The translations under genes were made by a program, and so were the position numbers. A DNA stretch of 64,000 bases from Sinanaerobacter chloroacetimidivorans (GTDB taxonomy: Bacteria > Bacillota > Clostridia > Peptostreptococcales > Anaerovoracaceae): NCBI RefSeq assembly GCF_018128545.1, contig NZ_JAGSND010000007.1:124001-188000 (forward strand), written 5' to 3'. A model generated the notes under the pieces. That model searched no databases and was not told the origin of the DNA. It saw only the letters and a list, made by a program, of their open reading frames with translations. Shown one piece after another: positions 16,175 through 24,906 of the stretch; position 1 is the stretch's first letter, and the number at the start of each line of letters is the position of its first letter.

Positions 16175-16208
16175 ATGTCACCTGAATAAGGTGGCATTTT
16201 TATTTTTT
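16175..16208 (+). terminator. Intrinsic terminator downstream of the XRE/ImmA gene
   Basis: ATGTCACC at 16175-16182 pairs with GGTGGCAT at 16190-16197 and is followed by TTTTTATTTTTT. It lies 145 bases after the regulator stop codon and directly before the structured RNA-like element. Confidence 0.75.
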
Positions 16209-16217
16209 GTCTAAAGA

Positions 16218-16371
16218 TCGGGAGAGTCGAACTCGAAAGAGCGTTCGACGTTAAGAAAACAGTCGTGGACTGTTTTTAGGTGAACGGTCCAAGCCTGTCG
16301 CACAGGTGCAGGACGGCAGATTTGCGAAATAGAGAGGGTATCGCAAATCTGTGTAACTCTCGCCACCTTCA
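16218..16371 (+). ncRNA. Candidate structured RNA, copy 1
   Basis: This 154-base element is shared in architecture with 37288-37431. A closing stem pairs GAGAGT (16222) with ACTCTC (16356). Inside are a GAAA-tetraloop hairpin (CTCGAAAGAG, 16232), a variable hairpin (AACAGTC with GACTGTT), a two-part stem (GTCC/GGAC enclosing CCTGT/ACAGG) and a long stem (CAGATTTGCGA with TCGCAAATCTG). Linkers such as GGACGGCAGATTTG and the tail CCACCTTCA are conserved between copies while stem bases differ yet still pair. The GNRA loop argues for the plus strand. I do not recognise the family. Confidence 0.6.
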
Positions 16372-16401
16372 GATATAAATAAGAAATTGCCTCAAATTAA
16401 A

Positions 16402-17817
16402 CGTGGTATGAAATTTGAACTTTTTTTCGGATTTTCGGAATGTCCAGAATCATACCGTTTTTCTTATGCTCAAATGCTTATAAAAAAAGGGTTTGAGCTT
16501 TTTGTATAGTTTGAATCGTCTGAGCTCGTTTTGAGAAAACAGTAAAATTTCAGAATTTAAAAACCAAAAAATACGACTTTTGAACACCTTTGTCCAATTT
16601 TATTGTTTGTCCTGCTTCTTGAAAAACAAGCGTTCATGCGCATTTGGCGTTTTATAATTCAAAGTTATATGCGGACGTTCGTTATTATAACGGTTGATAA
16701 ACCGCTCTACCCGTTCTTTCAATTCGTTTAATGAATGATAGTTGGTTCTATAAAGCTCTTCTCTCTTCATCGTTGAAAAAAATGACTCCATGACCGCATT
16801 GTGCTGTGGTCTTCCCGATGGAGAAAAGGATTGCTTTACACCACAGTTTTTGAGCAGATTCTGAAATGCATGCGACGTATATTGAGCACCGCGATCGCTA
16901 TGAAAAATCAATCCGGCTTCAGGTCTGCGAGAGGAGTAAGCCTGCTTAAACGTAGCTGTGATGAGCTGAGTGCTGTGTTTTGTGAAATCTTATGGGCAAC
17001 GACCTTTCTTGAATATAGATCGATGATGGCACAGATGTATTGAAATCTTGATTCATGCTTAAAGTAAGTTACATCGCTGACCCAAACCTGATTGGGAGCA
17101 TGGACAGAAAATCGCATTTTCAGATGATCAGTCTTTTTTTTCTCTTTGAACTGTAAGTAATCCTGTTTTACGTAATTCCGAATACTGTGCAGATTCATTT
17201 CCTGCATTAATTTGGCGACCATTTTGTCACTCACTGCTACGCCTCTTTCTGACAAAACCGCTCTAATTTTTTTTGCTCCGTAGATTTGATCATTCTCTTC
17301 ATATACCTGACGAATCAATTCGCTTAACTGATTTCTGCGAAATTGGTAACTGTTATTATCTTTTTTGCTCCGAAAGATATGATTGTAATAGGTGCCTCTA
17401 TCCACATTCAGGGCTTCACAGAGCGTATGAACGCTGTATTGACCATAAAGCAGAGCCAGCTCGTGCAGCTTTTCTTTCAATGGAGTGGACGCAGTACAAT
17501 TTACTTTTTGCAGCACCTCTATCTTTTGCTCGAGCTTTGTTATATACTGCTTCATTTTAGCAAATTCGCTTGCGCTTACGGCATATTCAGAATCAGCCTC
17601 ATCTACTTTGTATGGTCTTATCCAATCGTAAAATGTGCTTCTGGCGATTCCCGCCTCCAAACAAATATCCGTTGCCGATTCACCGTTAAGATATCTTAGG
17701 ACTAACTGATACTTTTCTTCTTTGCTTAGTTTCATGATTCAATTCCTCCTTCATTTGGGAAAAAATATAGATTTGCTTAAAATTGTATAGGTGGGGAATG
17801 AAACCATCAAGTGTGTA
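16402..17817 (-). mobile_element. IS3-family insertion sequence, copy 2 (frameshifted)
   Basis: This is a second copy of the element at 8976-10382, in the same orientation and nearly identical, including the hairpin-containing flank (GGTATG at 16405, CATACC at 16451). Small differences are spread through it. The transposase frame is broken near 16980. The two copies enclose a 6-kb segment with the MazF-like gene, the Ubl operon and its regulator. Confidence 0.75.
16600..17735 (-). pseudogene. IS3-family transposase, disrupted by one-base deletion
   Basis: The N-terminal part (16908-17735) and C-terminal part (16600-16911) match the intact transposase of copy 1. Around 16980 this copy reads GTGTTTTGTGAAAT where copy 1 has GTGTTTCTGCGAAAT, a net loss of one base. 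The frame changes after KVVAHKISQ and the second catalytic Asp and Glu fall into a separate frame. It is unlikely to be active unless a frameshift is tolerated; copy 1 could supply transposase in trans. Confidence 0.85.
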
Positions 17818-17889
17818 ACGGAGAGCAGAGAAGTCTCTATATTACATTGCTAGAAATTATATTTAATTAAGGTTTCAATAATGTTTGGT

Positions 17890-18187
17890 ACAATTAGACA
17901 ACGATAGACCAAGTGCCTTTCCTTTGCTCGATTTCTGGAAATTTCTCTTGTAATGTAGCTGAGGTCATGCATCCGTAATTCAATAGTATCTCATTGGTGA
18001 TACGTAGCAGAGTAACTACTTTTTCGAACATATAGAGCTCCCTGGCAGTTTTTGTTGTAATTGGAACTGGTGAAGGCGGCTTTTCCATTTGTATAAGCTG
18101 CTTCGAACCATATCGTATTTTGCACATAATTCCAGAGCGGTGGTGCCATTTCGATATAACTCAGATATATGCGCTCTTTCTTCTTCA
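17890..18187 (-). pseudogene. Decayed OrfA of another IS3-type element
   Basis: On the minus strand one frame reads ISELYRNGTTALELC followed by VRSSLYKWKSRL, a typical IS3 OrfA helix-turn-helix. A stop interrupts it, and the continuation (ELYMFEKVVTLL, then MTSATLQEKFPEIE) lies in another frame, as expected for a frameshifted leucine-zipper segment. No OrfB follows. It is a relic at the left flank of the methyltransferase operon. Confidence 0.55.
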
Positions 18188-18369
18188 TATATAGCGTTTT
18201 ACAAATATAAAACTTCCATTTTTATTTTTGAGTCGATTTATCATAGCATAACATAAAATAGTTAATATTCGAACCACCGCTTCAGGGGGTGACAGGCAGA
18301 AACGTCGATTATTAAAATAATCAATGGACGGCCTGCCTCTGGAATTAATAAATTTTACATACTTTTTCT

Positions 18370-18397
18370 TTGAAAATAAGGAAAAATCAGCTATAAT
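18370..18397 (+). promoter_or_regulatory. Probable promoter of the methyltransferase-GHKL-REC operon
   Basis: TTGAAA at 18370-18375 and TATAAT at 18392-18397 are 16 bases apart, giving a leader of about 80 bases before the GTG start. The -10 box is perfect and the -35 box moderate. No other promoter of similar quality lies before the operon. Confidence 0.5.
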
Positions 18398-18480
18398 ATT
18401 TTTGAAAAGAATAAAATGGAGTTATTATCATCTTTTATACTTGAACATTAATTACGTTGAATACATTCGGAGAGTGCTTA

Positions 18481-19575
18481 GTGGAAAATAATAAGGAAAA
18501 ACGAATAATTGCAGTCGATTTCTTTTGTGGCGCAGGGGGAGTGACTCGTGGATTACTCAACTCAGGAATTGAAGTTGTCTGTGGGATTGATTTAGATAGT
18601 ACTGCAGAAATTACTTATACGACTAATAATAAAAACTCAGAGGGAAACCCTGTCAAATTTATTAATATTGATATTAATAAATTAGAATTTAAAACCATCC
18701 AAGAGATTCTAACACAATATAAATATGACGCTTTACTATTTGTTGCTTGTGCGCCGTGCCAACCCTTTACAAACCTTTCAACAATTAAAGTTAAGAGAGA
18801 GAAGGACCGGCAGTGCTTAATTCGTTTTGCAGATTTCGTTAAACATTTTAAACCAGACTATCTATTAATAGAGAATGTCCCCGGCATTGATTCTCCGAAA
18901 TACGGAGGAATACTTAACCAGTTCAAAGAAAAAATATCGACATATGGATATCATTACAAGGATTCGAATATTAATGCAAAGTATTACGGAGTTCCGCAAA
19001 ATCGCAATAGACGCATACTGATTGCATCCAAACATGATGGAATAGATTTCCCGAAACAAACACATGGTAAGAACTTGGAAGATATTGTTTCAGTAAAAAA
19101 ATGGTTAAGTAAGTATAAACTACCTGCGATTAAAGCAGGCGAAACATGCTCTAATGACCCCCTACATAGAGCAGCTAATTTAAGTAAGAATAATTTGCTA
19201 CGCATTGCAAATACAAAACATGACGGTGGGAATAGAAGTGAATGGATGAAAGTTAAACCCCTTCCGTGTTATGTTGACAATGAAAACGTATATACGGATG
19301 TCTACGGCCGAGTATATTGGGATAGGCCGGCTCCGACGATTACCACTAAGTTCTTCAGTTTATCAAATGGTCGATTTGGTCATCCGGAACAAAACCGCGC
19401 CTTATCATTGCGTGAAGGCGCGCTTTTACAAACATTTCCGATGGATTATACATTCCAAGGGTCTATGGGAATAATTGCAAAGCATATTGGGAATGCAGTC
19501 CCTGTATTATTAATAGAGACTTTAGGTAATCACATTATCAAAGAGTGTATGAAAAGGATTAGCAATAATTATTAA
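18481..19575 (+). CDS. DNA (cytosine-5) methyltransferase
   Basis: The enzyme transfers methyl groups from S-adenosylmethionine to C5 of cytosine in a target site. GTG 18481 has GGAGAG six bases upstream (364 aa); TTG 18457 is the weaker alternative. Canonical motifs occur in order: I (DFFCGAGGVTRGL), IV with catalytic Cys (CAPCQPF), VI (LLIENVPG), VIII (QNRNRRILIA) and X (GNAVPV). The target-recognition region between VIII and X is short, about 120 residues. It is the first gene of a six-gene operon and is followed 12 bases later by the GHKL gene. The target sequence cannot be predicted. Confidence 0.93.
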   Translation: MENNKEKRIIAVDFFCGAGGVTRGLLNSGIEVVCGIDLDSTAEITYTTNNKNSEGNPVKFINIDINKLEFKTIQEILTQYKYDALLFVACAPCQPFTNLSTIKVKREKDRQCLIRFADFVKHFKPDYLLIENVPGIDSPKYGGILNQFKEKISTYGYHYKDSNINAKYYGVPQNRNRRILIASKHDGIDFPKQTHGKNLEDIVSVKKWLSKYKLPAIKAGETCSNDPLHRAANLSKNNLLRIANTKHDGGNRSEWMKVKPLPCYVDNENVYTDVYGRVYWDRPAPTITTKFFSLSNGRFGHPEQNRALSLREGALLQTFPMDYTFQGSMGIIAKHIGNAVPVLLIETLGNHIIKECMKRISNNY

Positions 19576-19587
19576 GGAGGGGTTAAT

Positions 19588-22500
19588 ATGAGTAACTTTA
19601 CTACCAAATCCCGAACGATTGAATTACTTGGTAAAAAACAAATAAGAGACGGTGTCACAGCGTTAACAGAATTAATAAAAAATGCTTATGATGCTGATGC
19701 TAAAACCTGTCGTGTAATATTTAATGACTATAAAAATAGTAATTATATATTAATCTCAGATACTGGTTGTGGTATGACAAAGAAAGACATTCTAGAAAAA
19801 TGGCTGGTAATCGGAACTGATTCAAAGTTTCAGAAAAAACGAGAAACGCCAAGCGGACGTGTAATGATGGGCGAAAAAGGAATTGGAAGACTAGCTGCTT
19901 CGACCCTTGGGAATCAATTACTAATGATTACAAAAGCTACTGATTCAAATGGATGGGAAATTATATTAATTGATTGGAATACATTCAATAATAAATTTGC
20001 ATCATTAGATCAAATCAGTGTTGGGCACCTTTCAAATTGTGCAATAAAAGAGGCAAAGGATATAAGCACATATATCAATGAATTATTAATACCAGTCAAA
20101 GAGAATCTAAAAAAGAGCTTTTGGTTTGATGATGACAAAAATAATATTCAATTAAAAGGGGAGCTTGAGGAGCTATATTCTACAATAAAAAAAGAGCTAA
20201 ATGACTATGAGGTCGATTATGTTAAATTATATAATCAGATGCAGTTAATTGAGAAGGCAGGTAGCGGGACACTCCTCTATATTACAAATATTAATGACGA
20301 GTGGTATAAAATACTTGGATCTGCAAAGGAATCGAGAAAAGAAATAGCTAGTAATGAGTATTCCTGGTCAAATTATAATAGGTTAAATACATTTATTTTT
20401 AATACAAATAATAGTACCAAAGATTTCGAAATAATAGTCTGGTGTAGGGATGAGATAAAGGAATTTTCATATGGATTCACAGATGAAGACTATAATAATT
20501 TCGATTTAAAAGTAAAGGGGAAGATATCTAAGGGTATTTTCACCGGAGAAATAAAAGCAATAAATGCTAATGAAGAAAAATTAAATGAGGCAAATAAAAT
20601 ACTCCAAAATGGATTAAATGTCTCACCTTCAGATATTGAAGAGACTACTGATTGTGGAGAATTTTTTATTGAATTTATGCAAATAGAAGGTACCGAAGCA
20701 TTATCTTCGCTGAATGCGGATATTTGGCAGGCACAAGTCAGCAAATTAGCTTTATATGGCGGTATCTCCGTATACCGAGACGATGTTAGGATATTACCTT
20801 ATGGAGAGCCTCGAAATGATTTCCTTGGCATTGAAGAACGTAGAACTAGGGGTGCTGGATATTATGTTTTCTCCCACAGAAGAATGTATGGGCGAATTGA
20901 CATCTCTCGTGAAAACAATCCACTACTGGAGGATAAATCCAACAGAGAGGGATTAATTGAAAACAGAGCATATTTTTATTTTGTATCTACATTGCAAAAA
21001 TTATTGATATTTCTTGCCACAGATATTATTAACGGGCTAGGCTTAAGAGAATCCTACACTAGATTTAATGATGAGACCAAGAAAGCTGCTGAACTTAATG
21101 ACAGAATTGCAAAGGAGCAAGAGCGCCTTAATAAAGCTTATATTAAAGAAATCAAAGAAAGATTAGGATTATTAAATAAAAAAATAAAAAACGATCATTT
21201 AAAGGAAACCTTTAGAATAATTGAGGACGCACTTTCTAATCTAAATAATAATCAAGATACTAAAGTTTTATTTCAACTTGATGTAATTAATGATGCTATA
21301 ATTAGAGCAAAAAATGATATAAATTGCATTACATCAGAAGTGATATCAATTGATAAAAAATTTGCACCTGTACTAGATAATGAATTAGTAATTTCAATTT
21401 ATAGCGTCAACGAAAAATTAAAAGAATATTGTAGTCGTTATTCCACGATGCTGCGGCAATTTCAAAATAATTTAAATGAAATAAGGAGTGCCTTTGAAAA
21501 AACAAAATCACAATCTAATGAGTACATATCTTTAATACAAAATAAATGTAACGATTTAATAGAAATTATTCAAAAAGAAAAAAAGGATAGTATCTCCCGC
21601 AGTATTGCTAAAGAGCATATTAATAAATTATTAGGCTATTATAATAAAACTAAAATTGAGATAGAACAGGAGTTAAATGAAATTAATAACAATACCGCTA
21701 GTATATTGAATCAGAAATTATCAATACTGAATCAGACAAAATCAAATGTTAGTAACAATATTTACAATACAGAAGAATTGTTTGCTATTATTAATAACTT
21801 ATCTGATTTAGAGGATATTCTAGATAATACCATTTCTTCTAAACTTAATAAATATGAAATGGTTGATAGCCAATATGAGTATTTACAAACATTAAATTCA
21901 TTATTTGAGAGTGATATGCCAGCCGGCGATTATCTTGAAGGACTGATAGCTGTTAATAATTCACTCCGCCAAGAAAATACAATTCTATCAGAGTTAGCGA
22001 ATGTAGGCTTAGCTGCTGAAGTTGTCGATCACGAATTTAATCAGTATTTTACTAACGTCAAATATGCGATTAATAATCTTAGTACTTCAATAAAGGACAA
22101 TAATCAGAAGTATTGGTTAAATCAAATATATGTAGGATTTAACGCAATATCTAATAGACACTCGCAGCTTTCACCTACATATCGTAGTAAAAATCTTTGG
22201 AAACGCGATGTCTTAATAAGAAAGACAATTGATGATTTAACGGACTTTTTTAGAATTCGTTTGGACAGAAATAATATTTCAGTGATTAATGAAGTTGATG
22301 GAGAAATAGCAATATACACATCACCATCAAAGCTACAGCCGATTTTATCAAATTTAATTGATAACTCAATTTATTGGTTACAAAGTGCTAAAAAGAAAAA
22401 AATTATATGGTACTTTGATGTCACAAAAAACGCTTTGTATATTGAAGATACAGGACCAGGAATTCCGAATTATTTAAGAGAAAAGATTTTTGAACTGTTC

Positions 22501-22659
22501 TTTACAACAAAGCCAAATAATTCGGGCCGGGGTATTGGCCTTTATATATCGAAGAAATTGTTGAATATGGATGGCTTTGGAATTTCTTTAGTCAATGGTA
22601 GGATAGGAGACGGAGCTTGTTTTGAGATAACTTTTGGGGGAAGGGTTGAAAATGAGTAG
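19588..22659 (+). CDS. Dual GHKL protein: MORC/MutL-like ATPase plus histidine-kinase-like module
   Basis: The 1023-residue protein has two ATP-binding modules. The N-terminal one is of MORC/MutL/Hsp90 type: TELIKNAYDADA (E28, N32, D35), DTGCGM at 58-63 and GEKGIGRLA at 95-103, then an S5-like region to about 480. A long coiled coil fills about 500-780. The C-terminal part looks like a histidine kinase: a possible H-box VVDHEFNQYF near 813-822, an N-box NLIDNSIYWL near 922, DTGPGIP near 953 and GRGIGLYISKKLL near 978. Related prokaryotic MORC-like ATPases are known beside methylases and nucleases in restriction-type loci. The next gene, overlapping by eight bases, encodes a receiver-like partner. 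Confidence 0.85.
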   Translation: MSNFTTKSRTIELLGKKQIRDGVTALTELIKNAYDADAKTCRVIFNDYKNSNYILISDTGCGMTKKDILEKWLVIGTDSKFQKKRETPSGRVMMGEKGIGRLAASTLGNQLLMITKATDSNGWEIILIDWNTFNNKFASLDQISVGHLSNCAIKEAKDISTYINELLIPVKENLKKSFWFDDDKNNIQLKGELEELYSTIKKELNDYEVDYVKLYNQMQLIEKAGSGTLLYITNINDEWYKILGSAKESRKEIASNEYSWSNYNRLNTFIFNTNNSTKDFEIIVWCRDEIKEFSYGFTDEDYNNFDLKVKGKISKGIFTGEIKAINANEEKLNEANKILQNGLNVSPSDIEETTDCGEFFIEFMQIEGTEALSSLNADIWQAQVSKLALYGGISVYRDDVRILPYGEPRNDFLGIEERRTRGAGYYVFSHRRMYGRIDISRENNPLLEDKSNREGLIENRAYFYFVSTLQKLLIFLATDIINGLGLRESYTRFNDETKKAAELNDRIAKEQERLNKAYIKEIKERLGLLNKKIKNDHLKETFRIIEDALSNLNNNQDTKVLFQLDVINDAIIRAKNDINCITSEVISIDKKFAPVLDNELVISIYSVNEKLKEYCSRYSTMLRQFQNNLNEIRSAFEKTKSQSNEYISLIQNKCNDLIEIIQKEKKDSISRSIAKEHINKLLGYYNKTKIEIEQELNEINNNTASILNQKLSILNQTKSNVSNNIYNTEELFAIINNLSDLEDILDNTISSKLNKYEMVDSQYEYLQTLNSLFESDMPAGDYLEGLIAVNNSLRQENTILSELANVGLAAEVVDHEFNQYFTNVKYAINNLSTSIKDNNQKYWLNQIYVGFNAISNRHSQLSPTYRSKNLWKRDVLIRKTIDDLTDFFRIRLDRNNISVINEVDGEIAIYTSPSKLQPILSNLIDNSIYWLQSAKKKKIIWYFDVTKNALYIEDTGPGIPNYLREKIFELFFTTKPNNSGRGIGLYISKKLLNMDGFGISLVNGRIGDGACFEITFGGRVENE

Positions 22660-24448
22660 TAGTAATCAGTTGCAATGCCAAAATGTTCTTAAAAATTACT
22701 TTAACAACATTATAATGCTGGATGATGATTTCAGATTTGTTTTGGGCAATTCAATCAGTCAGAATGATGGTATTGCAAAATTTGAACTATCGCATGAGGA
22801 TGTTGATCCTGCAGCAATGGATGTTGTAGGTGATATTGAAAACAATTTAATTGTTGAGGAGCTAATTAAAGAAGAACCAATTAAAGACGAATCAATTTCC
22901 AATGTTTTATATTACTGTCGTGAAAGAAATATGAATCTTTTCCCGTATGAGTTTAAAGACTCAGAAAGCTTTGATGTATATAAATTTATCAACTTCGCGA
23001 AAAAGTTCACCTGGATAATTCTTGATTGGAATATACCAGATCAAACCCAAATATACAATGAAGTAATAAAAACATTTGGAAGCGACAAGAGATTAAGGTT
23101 TATTACAATCTACACTGATAGTGATGATTTAAATCCTATTAAGGAATCGATTTTTAAAATAGCGAAAGAATTCAATTTTAATTTAGATTCTATAAGTGAG
23201 GAGAATTCACTATACCAAATTGGAAGCATAATTATTTTCCTTCAGCAAAAAACCGAATGTGAATTATCAAAACTACTGGATACTTTTTCACTAACTATGT
23301 TGGACAATTTCGGAGAGCTTTTTTTAGCAATTTTACAATATTCCCAGGTCATTGAAGAGAAATCATCGGAAGTATTAATGAAAACAACAAATCCTTTTAA
23401 AATACTAGCCCTTATGCAAGTGTTAAAAAACGATACAACTCAAGAAGGATTTAATAAAGAGCTAAACAAAGTCATATCTGAAAATATTTTAGCATTTGCA
23501 TCATTACCCGTCGAAACAACGGAATACATTAAAGAAAATATTATTAATCACATTAAGGAATACACAAAAAAAATGACAGTTATTAAAGACTGTTGTGAAT
23601 GCTATCAAGGAAAAGAAACCAAGCCTAAATTTATAACTTCATATACTGATGATATGTTGTCAGACATTCTTAAAGACAGTGAAATCGATAAGTTGTTTGA
23701 GTATTTCAATAATATGAATTTTTCAGCTCTTGATAAACCCCCGATCCAATTTACAGCAGATTTGTTAACAAATATGAGCTTTAAGAATAGTGTGTACCCC
23801 AATTTATTGGATTGTATCATCCTGGGATCATTAAAGCCAAATGATACCATGATAGATTTGAAAAAGCATTATGGAGAGGCCCTACTCAAATTACTTGAGT
23901 TTACTAAATATGACAAATATAGTGAAGATGAGGTTTTTGAAGAACGTTTGGATAAAGGTGGTATTGAACTAGATAATTTGTTTTCAATAGGTGATGTCTT
24001 TGAATTAAAAGATAGAAAAAGAGACTATTACGAATATCTCTTATGCATTACTCCTGAATGTGATACTTTACGACTTAGCAGTAGTATCAACGAAAGAGTA
24101 ACATTTATACCCGGGCATGTGATATCATGGAGAGATTATAAAAAGCATATTGAAAATAACAATAAATATAAACAATATGTAAGTCTCCTTCCTTGCTGTA
24201 ATAAGAAAGGAGAGCATATAGTTCCTGTTGAGTGGGATTTTTATAGTGTACATATGTTTAATCTTAAGTCGAAAGAGGACAAAGAAAGAGTAAAGAGATA
24301 TAAGAGATATTATAATATGAGGTATGAATATACCAAACAAATCCAATCTAAATTTATTAGTTATTTTTTACGTAATGGGGTGGACGAGCTTTTTATAAAG
24401 GACAAAAATGTAAGTTTCGGCGATATGCTTATCGATATGATAATGTAA
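22652..24448 (+). CDS. Receiver-domain protein of the methyltransferase-GHKL operon
   Basis: The start at ATG 22652 follows GGAAGG (598 aa). The N-terminal 170 residues resemble a response-regulator receiver with a long insertion: acidic residues D24-D26 in IIMLDDDF, a candidate phosphorylated D125 in WIILDWNIPD, and T155 in FITIYTDSDD. The conserved Lys is not obvious. The remaining 430 residues match no DNA-binding output domain I recognise; they contain Cys-rich spots (CCECYQG, ITPECDTL, LPCCNKKGE) that may bind metal. It is probably partnered with the histidine-kinase-like C-terminus of the preceding gene. Function of the output part is unknown. Confidence 0.65.
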   Translation: MSSSNQLQCQNVLKNYFNNIIMLDDDFRFVLGNSISQNDGIAKFELSHEDVDPAAMDVVGDIENNLIVEELIKEEPIKDESISNVLYYCRERNMNLFPYEFKDSESFDVYKFINFAKKFTWIILDWNIPDQTQIYNEVIKTFGSDKRLRFITIYTDSDDLNPIKESIFKIAKEFNFNLDSISEENSLYQIGSIIIFLQQKTECELSKLLDTFSLTMLDNFGELFLAILQYSQVIEEKSSEVLMKTTNPFKILALMQVLKNDTTQEGFNKELNKVISENILAFASLPVETTEYIKENIINHIKEYTKKMTVIKDCCECYQGKETKPKFITSYTDDMLSDILKDSEIDKLFEYFNNMNFSALDKPPIQFTADLLTNMSFKNSVYPNLLDCIILGSLKPNDTMIDLKKHYGEALLKLLEFTKYDKYSEDEVFEERLDKGGIELDNLFSIGDVFELKDRKRDYYEYLLCITPECDTLRLSSSINERVTFIPGHVISWRDYKKHIENNNKYKQYVSLLPCCNKKGEHIVPVEWDFYSVHMFNLKSKEDKERVKRYKRYYNMRYEYTKQIQSKFISYFLRNGVDELFIKDKNVSFGDMLIDMIM

Positions 24449-24465
24449 GCATAAATGGTGATATT

Positions 24466-24879
24466 ATGGACATTCATTCCAAGGAAACTAGAAGCTTTAA
24501 TATGTCAAGGATAAAGAGTAAAAACACAAAACCAGAAGTTCTTGTTAGAAAATATCTCTTTTCTTTAGGGCTAAGGTTTAGGATTAATGTTACTACTTTA
24601 CCGGGAAAACCGGACATTGTCCTTCCCAAATATAAAACGATTATCTTTGTTCATGGCTGCTTTTGGCATGGCCATGAGAATTGTAAGCGAGCTCAACTCC
24701 CCAAAACAAGAACAGAATGGTGGGCAAGTAAGATTTCAGCGAATAAGATAAGAGACGCATATAATATTCAGAAGTTAATTGAACTTGGATGGAGTGTAAT
24801 AACGATATGGGAGTGCCAGTTAAATAAGGCCGATGATCATCTTAAAGAAATTGTTGATTCAATCAGAATAGGTTGTTAG
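24466..24879 (+). CDS. vsr: Very-short-patch-repair (Vsr-like) endonuclease
   Basis: The 137-residue protein matches Vsr through its full length: MSRIKSKNTKPEVLVRKYLF, GKPDIVLPKYK with the catalytic Asp, then FVHGCFWHGHENC with the His/Cys cluster, and a final WECQL. Classical Vsr nicks DNA next to T:G mismatches that arise by deamination of 5-methylcytosine, so pairing with the C5 methyltransferase is natural. In restriction-type neighbourhoods Vsr-like nucleases are also proposed as the restricting nuclease. It sits 17 bases after the receiver gene. Confidence 0.9.
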   Translation: MDIHSKETRSFNMSRIKSKNTKPEVLVRKYLFSLGLRFRINVTTLPGKPDIVLPKYKTIIFVHGCFWHGHENCKRAQLPKTRTEWWASKISANKIRDAYNIQKLIELGWSVITIWECQLNKADDHLKEIVDSIRIGC

Positions 24880-24906
24880 TTTGAAATAAACCATGGGGGC
24901 AAGAAT

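Noticed and set aside
16218-16371. Group I or group II intron, or riboswitch of a common class
   Set aside because: No conserved core sequences of introns were seen, and no downstream gene is shared by both copies.
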